DNA of 64,000 bases from Corynebacterium pollutisoli (GTDB taxonomy: Bacteria > Actinomycetota > Actinomycetes > Mycobacteriales > Mycobacteriaceae), in assembly GCF_900177745.1 (NCBI RefSeq), contig NZ_FXAR01000002.1, positions 124,001 through 188,000 of the forward strand, given 5' to 3'. Within the stretch, counting starts at the first letter, position 1. Each line of letters opens with the position of its first letter. Of the stretch, positions 59,231-64,000 are shown piece by piece. Made by a program: the position numbers and the translations under genes. The notes beneath the pieces are model-generated. The model had not been told where the DNA came from and searched no databases. It was given only the letters and a program-made list of their open reading frames with translations.

Positions 59231-60898
59231 GTGACCACCTACACCGCGCTCACCGACGCCGTCGGCGGCAGTCTCGCCCTGTCGGCACTCGTCGGCACTC
59301 TCCCTCTCATCACCTTCTTCGTCATGCTGCTCGCCGTCAAGGCCCGCGCCCACGTCTCCGGCCTTACCGCCCTAGCAGTCGCCCTCGCCGTCGCCGTCCT
59401 CGCTTTCGGCATGCCCTGGAACCTGGCGCTGCTCTCCGCCACCCAGGGAGCGATTTTCGGCCTCTTCCCCATCGTGTGGATCGTCGTCCTTGCCCTGTGG
59501 TTCTACCAGGTCACGGTGCTCTCCGGCCGCTTCGAGGACATGCGCACCATCTTCGACACCATCGGTGGCGGTGACCTGCGCATCCAGGCCATCCTCATCG
59601 CGTTCTGCTTCGGCGGCCTCCTCGAGGCGCTCGCCGGCTTCGGCGCGCCGGTCGCCATCACCGCGACGATGATCCTCGCCCTCGGGCTCACCCCGCTCAA
59701 GACCGCCACCGTCGTGCTCCTGGCCAACACCGCGCCGGTCGCGTTCGGTGCCGTGGCCATCCCGATCACCACCGCCGGCACCCTCACAGGTCTCGACTCC
59801 GCCACAATCGGCGCGGTCGTCGGCCACCAGGCCCCGTTCTTCGCGGTGCTCGTGCCGTTCATCCTGCTGCTCATCATCGACGGCGTCCGCGGACTCCGCG
59901 AGGCGTGGCCGGCCGCACTGACCATCGGCCTGTCCTTCGCCGTCGCCCAGTGGTGGTGCGCCACGTTCTTCTCCTACGAGCTCACCGACATCGTCGCCGC
60001 CCTGGCCGGCCTCGGCGCGGCGGTCATCCTCCTCCGCTTCTGGCGGCCCACGGGGGCCGACGCCGTCCGCGAGCGCCTCGGCGTCGAAAAGCCCGCCGCC
60101 CCGGAGGCACTGACCCCCGGCCGCGTGTGGATGGCCGTCCTGCCGTACGTGCTGGTCGTGGCCGTGTTCGGCGTGGCCAAGCTGTGGACCCTCGGCGTCA
60201 ACATGCCCGCCCTGCTCGCCTCCACCGACGTCCTCGTGCCGTGGCCGGGCCTCGACGGCCGCCTCCTCGGTGCCGACGGCACCCCGATCTCCGCCACCGT
60301 CTACAAGTTCCAGTGGCTGTCCTCACCGGGCACCCTGCTGCTCATCTCCGGCCTCCTCGTCGCCGGCGTGTACTCCGTCTTCGACGGGGACGGCCGCTTC
60401 CGGCTGTCGCTTCTCGACGCCGTCCTCGAGATCGGCCACTGCTTCCACAAGATGCGCTGGTCCGCCCTGACGATCGTCAGTGTGCTGTCGCTCGCGTACG
60501 TCATGAACTTCTCCGGGCAGACCATCTCCATCGGCACCTGGGTCGCCGGGCTCGGCGCGGTCTTCGCGTTCCTCTCCCCCGTCCTCGGCTGGCTGGGCAC
60601 CGCGGTCACGGGTTCCGACACCTCCGCCAACGCCCTGTTCGCCAACCTGCAGAAGACCGCCGCCCTGGAGACCGGCCTCGATCCGCACCTCATGACCGCC
60701 GCCAACACCTCCGGCGGCGTGGTGGGCAAGATGATCTCCCCGCAGTCGCTGGCCATCGCCGCCACCGCCGTCAACCTCGAGGGCCGCGAGTCCGCCATCT
60801 TCCGCTCCGTCGTCTGGTGGTCCGTCGGACTGCTGCTCCTGCTCTGCACCCTCGTGTACCTGCAGTCGAATGTCCTGGCGGGCATGCTGCCCGTCTAG
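59231..60898 (+). CDS. lldP: L-lactate permease LldP
   Basis: LldP imports lactate (and often glycolate) with protons. The 555-residue protein belongs to the LctP family, with about fourteen hydrophobic segments and family signatures FCFGGLLEALAGFGAPVAIT, NTAPVAFGAVAIPI and GTAVTGSDTSANALFANLQ; the late ANTSGGVVGKMISPQ is also diagnostic. The start is GTG at 59231 with an AGGAG site. It is divergent from lutABC and followed after 10 bp by the gntR regulator gene. The transporter, oxidase and regulator form one lactate module. Confidence 0.95.
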   Translation: MTTYTALTDAVGGSLALSALVGTLPLITFFVMLLAVKARAHVSGLTALAVALAVAVLAFGMPWNLALLSATQGAIFGLFPIVWIVVLALWFYQVTVLSGRFEDMRTIFDTIGGGDLRIQAILIAFCFGGLLEALAGFGAPVAITATMILALGLTPLKTATVVLLANTAPVAFGAVAIPITTAGTLTGLDSATIGAVVGHQAPFFAVLVPFILLLIIDGVRGLREAWPAALTIGLSFAVAQWWCATFFSYELTDIVAALAGLGAAVILLRFWRPTGADAVRERLGVEKPAAPEALTPGRVWMAVLPYVLVVAVFGVAKLWTLGVNMPALLASTDVLVPWPGLDGRLLGADGTPISATVYKFQWLSSPGTLLLISGLLVAGVYSVFDGDGRFRLSLLDAVLEIGHCFHKMRWSALTIVSVLSLAYVMNFSGQTISIGTWVAGLGAVFAFLSPVLGWLGTAVTGSDTSANALFANLQKTAALETGLDPHLMTAANTSGGVVGKMISPQSLAIAATAVNLEGRESAIFRSVVWWSVGLLLLLCTLVYLQSNVLAGMLPV

Positions 60899-60908
60899 AA
60901 TCGCGGGC

Positions 60909-61616
60909 ATGACCACTACTCCGCGCGTCTACTCCGTCGTCCTTGACTGGCTGGAGGAGCAGCTACGCTCCGGCGAGATCGTCATCGGTGACAAACTCCC
61001 AGGTGAACGCGCCCTCGCCGAGCAGTTCGGCATCTCCCGGGCGTCGGTCCGGGAGGCCACTCGCATTCTCGACGCCATGGGCCTCGTCCGCTCCGCCGTC
61101 GGTTCCGGCCCCAACGCCGGCGCCATCGTCATCTCCGAGCCCTCCGCCGCCTTGGCATGGGCCCTGCGGATGCATGTGGCCACCCGGGCGCTACCCGTCC
61201 GCGACCTCGTCCAGACCCGCCTCCTCCTGGAGACCCAGGCCGCCCGCGACGCCGCCGCCGCGCCCGACTCCGCGGAGCGCACCGACACCCTCACCCGCGC
61301 GGGGGAGATCCTCGACCACATGGATCACCCCGGACTGCCGGCCGCCGAGTTCCACTCCCTCGACGCCCAGTTCCACATCCTGCTCACCTCGCTGGCGGGC
61401 AACGTCGTCGTCGAGACGATGATGTCCTCCCTGCGTGAGGCCACCATCGGCTACATCCAAGAGATGGTGGCCACCCTGCCCGACTGGCCCGCCATCAGCC
61501 GGACCCTGCAGGAGCAGCACCGGGAGATCCTCGGGGCCGTCGAGAAGCGGGAGGGCGAGCGCGCCGCCGACCTGCTGCGCGACCACATCACCTGGTTCTC
61601 TCAGCTGGGGAGCTGA
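60909..61616 (+). CDS. lldR: GntR-family lactate regulator, LldR/LutR-like
   Basis: The 235-residue protein has an N-terminal GntR winged helix (LPGERALAEQFGISRASVREATRIL, split over two helices) and an FadR-type all-helical ligand domain (FCD) with the metal-site residues Asp and His in FHSLDAQFHILL and EQHREIL. LldR of C. glutamicum represses L-lactate genes and is released by lactate. The ATG at 60909 lies 7 nt after TAGAAT (60896-60901), so it can be transcribed separately from lldP as a leaderless mRNA. The 3' end overlaps the convergent dehydrogenase gene by 16 nt. Confidence 0.88.
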   Translation: MTTTPRVYSVVLDWLEEQLRSGEIVIGDKLPGERALAEQFGISRASVREATRILDAMGLVRSAVGSGPNAGAIVISEPSAALAWALRMHVATRALPVRDLVQTRLLLETQAARDAAAAPDSAERTDTLTRAGEILDHMDHPGLPAAEFHSLDAQFHILLTSLAGNVVVETMMSSLREATIGYIQEMVATLPDWPAISRTLQEQHREILGAVEKREGERAADLLRDHITWFSQLGS

Positions 61617-64000
61617 TCCCGCACCACCTCCGCGAGGTGCCGCGCCCGACGACCCGTGCCCTGCTCGATCTGGGTGCGGCAGGAGAATCCGTCGGCGATG
61701 ACCTCGCCCTCCGCGGCGCGCACGCGCGGGAAGAGCTCGCGCTCCCCCAGCGCCAGGGACATCTCGGCGTGCCCGGGTTCGAAACCCCAGTTGCCGGCCA
61801 GGCCGCAGCAGCCGGTGGCGATCTGCTCCTCCTCCACGCCGAGCGCCCGGAGGATCGCCGCCGAGTGCTCCGGCTGGCCCACACTGCGCTCGTGGCAGTG
61901 GACCTGCGTCAACGCCTGCCTCCCGGCCGCGGACACCCCGAGGTCGGCGAGCTGGGGCGCCACGAACTCCGCCCAGGAGACGGTGGCCTCCGCGAGGCGG
62001 GCGACGTCGGGGTCGTCGGTGAGGGAGGGGGCGTCGATAAGCATGGCGGTGCAGGAGGGCTCGACGGCGATGACGGGCAGCCCCCGGTCGAGGTAGGGGC
62101 GCATGACCTGCGCCGTCCTCTCCAGAACGCGGCGCACCATGCCGAGCTGGCCGGTGGAGTGCCAGGTGATCCCACAGCAGACGAAGCCGTCGGGGATCTC
62201 CACGCGGTGACCGAGCCGTTCGAGGACCTCGACGGCGGCCTGCGCGGCGGCCGCGTCCATGCGCGAGAAGGTGTCGGGCCACAGGACGACCGGTGTGCCG
62301 TCGGTGGCGGAGGGGGTGAGGCGGCCGTCGCGCAGCCGCGGCAGCGGGCGGCCCGGATCGACGCCGAGGATCCGCGCCATGCCCGGCGCGCGCAGCAGGA
62401 GTGCCGCGACCCGGCGCGGGATGAGGCGCAGGAGCAGCGGCAGCCAGCCGAGCACGTAGTGGACACGCGGGCGCGGGCGGCCCTGGTGGTGTTCGTGGAG
62501 GAACTCGGCCTTGTAGGTGGACATGTCGACGCCGACGGGGCATTCACTCGCGCACGCCTTGCAGGACAGACACAGGTCGAGCGCGTCGCGGACTTCCGCG
62601 GAGCGGAAACCCTCGAGGGTCTCGCCGCGCATCGCCTCCGACAGCAGGCGGGCGCGGCCGCGGGTGGAGTGCACCTCATCGCCCGTGATCTGGAATGACG
62701 GGCACATCGCCTCCGTCATCGATCGACACGACCCGACCCCGACGCACCGGTTCACCGCGTTGACCAGCGAACCGCGGTCCGTCGGCAGGGCGTGCACGGG
62801 CGTGACCTCGAGACGCCGCTGCTTCGGCCCCATCCGCAGGCCCTCCCCGAAGTCCTCCGCCCACACCAGCACGCCCGGATTGAACACCCGCTCGGGGTCG
62901 AAGATGAGCTTGAACTGCTCGAACACATCCCGCAGGGAGGGCGAGTACATCTGCCGCAGGAGAGAGGAGCGGGCGCGGCCGTCCCCGTGCTCGCCGGAGA
63001 GGCTGCCGCCGTGCTCGGTGACGAGGCGAGCGGCGTCACGCATGAACCGCCGGAAGGTGCGCAGCCCCTCCTCGGTCTCGAAGTCGAAGCTGATGCGCAC
63101 GTGGACGCACCCCTCGCCGAAGTGCCCGAAGGGGATGCCGCGCAGCTCGTGGAACGCCAGGAGGTCGTAGAGTTCGCGCAGGTAGTCGGCGAGATTCTCG
63201 GGCGGGACGGCGGAATCCTCCCAGTTCGGCCAGGCCTCGCCGCCGTCGGGCAGCCGGGTGACGATGCCCGCCGCCGCCTCCCGGATCCGCCACAGCGCGC
63301 GCATCTCGTCCGGGTCCGTCACCACCCGCTTATCGACGCCGTGCCCGATCCCCGCCGCGCTCGCCGCCGCCTCCTCGGTCGTCGCCCCCGTGACCTCGCA
63401 GAACAGCCACCCGCCGGCGTCGGTGCCGGGCAGATCGGGGTCGGTGCCCAGCGCGTCGACGAGGTCGCCGCCCATGCCCTCCACCGTCGCGATCCCCGGG
63501 TGAGTGCGCAGTTGCGCACCCGCCGTGGCGGCATCGACGACCGTGTCGAAGGCCAGCACAGCCAGGGCCTTCGCCGGGGGGAGCTCGACCAGGCGGACCG
63601 TCGCCTGCGTGATGATCCCCAGCGTGCCCTCCGACCCCGCGACCGCCCGCACCGGGTTGGTCGCCAGGTGGTGCAGCCCGTACCCGGAGGACTGCCGGGA
63701 GAAGTGGCCCAGCTCATTGTCGATAAGCGTGCAGTGCTCCTCCGCCAGCCGCCGGAGCGCGGCGTCGATCACCGGGTCGTCGCACCCGTGTTCGTCGAGG
63801 GTGACGAGGCGGCCGTCGGCAAGCATCATCGTCACGGCGACGAGGTTGTCGGCGGTGGTCCCGTACGCGACGGAATGCGAGCCGCACGCGTTGTTCGCGA
63901 TCATCCCGCCGATCGTCGCGCGGGAGTGCGTCGACGGATCCGGGCCGAAGGTCAGCCCGTGCTTCGCGACGGCCGCCCGCAGGTCATCGCAGATCACCCC
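61601..64000 (-). CDS. FAD- and Fe-S-containing 2-hydroxyacid dehydrogenase (D-lactate type), N-terminus beyond window
   Basis: The visible 799 residues are the C-terminal part of a fused flavin and iron-sulfur dehydrogenase; the true start lies beyond 64000. Present are the end of the FAD-binding domain (IGGMIANNACGSHSVAYGT), the FAD-oxidase C-terminal domain (GHFGEGCVHVRI), two 4Fe-4S regions (CVGVGSCRS and CLSCKACASECPVG) and two CCG motifs (VCCGITWHSTGQLG, GCCGLAGNWGF). This order matches D-lactate and D-2-hydroxyglutarate dehydrogenases of the Dld/YdiJ type. Its place beside the L-lactate module suggests D-lactate as substrate, but 2-hydroxyglutarate is possible. It overlaps gntR by 16 nt at its 3' end. 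Confidence 0.88.
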   Translation of the reverse strand, partial: GVICDDLRAAVAKHGLTFGPDPSTHSRATIGGMIANNACGSHSVAYGTTADNLVAVTMMLADGRLVTLDEHGCDDPVIDAALRRLAEEHCTLIDNELGHFSRQSSGYGLHHLATNPVRAVAGSEGTLGIITQATVRLVELPPAKALAVLAFDTVVDAATAGAQLRTHPGIATVEGMGGDLVDALGTDPDLPGTDAGGWLFCEVTGATTEEAAASAAGIGHGVDKRVVTDPDEMRALWRIREAAAGIVTRLPDGGEAWPNWEDSAVPPENLADYLRELYDLLAFHELRGIPFGHFGEGCVHVRISFDFETEEGLRTFRRFMRDAARLVTEHGGSLSGEHGDGRARSSLLRQMYSPSLRDVFEQFKLIFDPERVFNPGVLVWAEDFGEGLRMGPKQRRLEVTPVHALPTDRGSLVNAVNRCVGVGSCRSMTEAMCPSFQITGDEVHSTRGRARLLSEAMRGETLEGFRSAEVRDALDLCLSCKACASECPVGVDMSTYKAEFLHEHHQGRPRPRVHYVLGWLPLLLRLIPRRVAALLLRAPGMARILGVDPGRPLPRLRDGRLTPSATDGTPVVLWPDTFSRMDAAAAQAAVEVLERLGHRVEIPDGFVCCGITWHSTGQLGMVRRVLERTAQVMRPYLDRGLPVIAVEPSCTAMLIDAPSLTDDPDVARLAEATVSWAEFVAPQLADLGVSAAGRQALTQVHCHERSVGQPEHSAAILRALGVEEEQIATGCCGLAGNWGFEPGHAEMSLALGERELFPRVRAAEGEVIADGFSCRTQIEQGTGRRARHLAEVVRDQLPS

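Noticed and set aside
1491..63338. GCTTNTCGACG as a KOPS- or Chi-type polar sequence
   Set aside because: Copies are equally frequent in both orientations (19 and 19) across the window, whereas KOPS and Chi are strongly strand-biased. A window near the replication terminus could hide bias, so only the genome count would settle it.
1..64000. CRISPR arrays, tRNA, rRNA, insertion sequences, prophage genes
   Set aside because: I looked for regularly spaced repeats, tRNA-like cloverleafs and transposase or integrase products and found none that I could support.

Overview
The window is GC-rich actinobacterial DNA (about two thirds G+C by eye) and carries hallmark genes of Corynebacterium: dprE1-dprE2-aftA-emb (arabinogalactan synthesis), a low-molecular-weight arsenate reductase of the mycothiol type, an L-lactate locus with LldR-type operators, and an AmtR-like site before gltBD. 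No rRNA, tRNA, CRISPR array, prophage or insertion sequence was seen. Genes are dense and on both strands, many overlap by ATGA-type junctions, and several convergent pairs abut or overlap.

Layout. 1-1000: a partial gene, a membrane protein and a small protein around a divergent promoter. 1001-1848: a terminator, a 38-residue PorA/PorH-like peptide gene on the minus strand and a long leader region. 1849-9481: cell-wall arabinan operon. 9497-15646: gltBD (minus). 15693-17158: PrsW-family protein and partner; 17203-19143: M13 peptidase. 19234-20851: a CG0192-like protein and an alpha/beta hydrolase. 20943-25759: a coupled minus cluster (S4 protein, VOC protein, alkyltransferase-like protein, alcohol dehydrogenase, BrkB) plus LysE and an SDR. 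25785-28336: an AbiEi-like protein, AlkB and an acetyltransferase; 28329-30647: hrpB. 30648-35612: a small protein, a TSUP exporter, a lipoprotein, a tandem pair of AbrB-family membrane proteins and a pirin. 35679-41152: a second AbiEi-like protein, a DUF885 protein, a GNAT-LOG fusion, a sirtuin, a His-rich protein and a second lipoprotein. 41176-45386: MFS transporter, ROK regulator and panBC. 45349-48126: arsenic locus arsO-arsR / acr3-arsC. 48116-55418: gamma carbonic anhydrase, HAD, 3-methyladenine glycosylase, a solitary Fic protein, GNAT, dicarboxylate symporter, DUF1801 and App1 proteins. 55488-56048: FMN reductase. 56293-64000: lactate locus lutABC / lldP-gntR and a truncated FAD/Fe-S dehydrogenase.

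How the parts work together. DprE1/DprE2 make the arabinose donor that AftA and Emb polymerise. LldP imports lactate, LutABC oxidises L-lactate, the GntR protein should repress both units through two TNGTNNNACNA-type sites, and the terminal dehydrogenase probably oxidises the D-isomer or another 2-hydroxy acid. ArsR should control arsO and acr3-arsC from one 26-bp operator. AlkB, the alkyltransferase-like protein and the 3-methyladenine glycosylase are three separate alkylation-damage functions.

Most unusual signals. (1) An 11-mer, GCTTNTCGACG, occurs 38 times by hand count, 19 in each orientation, in all reading phases and once in noncoding DNA, often forcing rare codons; it behaves like a DNA-level signal comparable to an uptake or recombination sequence. 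(2) Two ~90-bp palindromic elements share arms and a central ACCTGGGGAAA core. (3) At least 25 start codons lie 6-8 nt after a TANNNT hexamer, which predicts widespread leaderless mRNAs.
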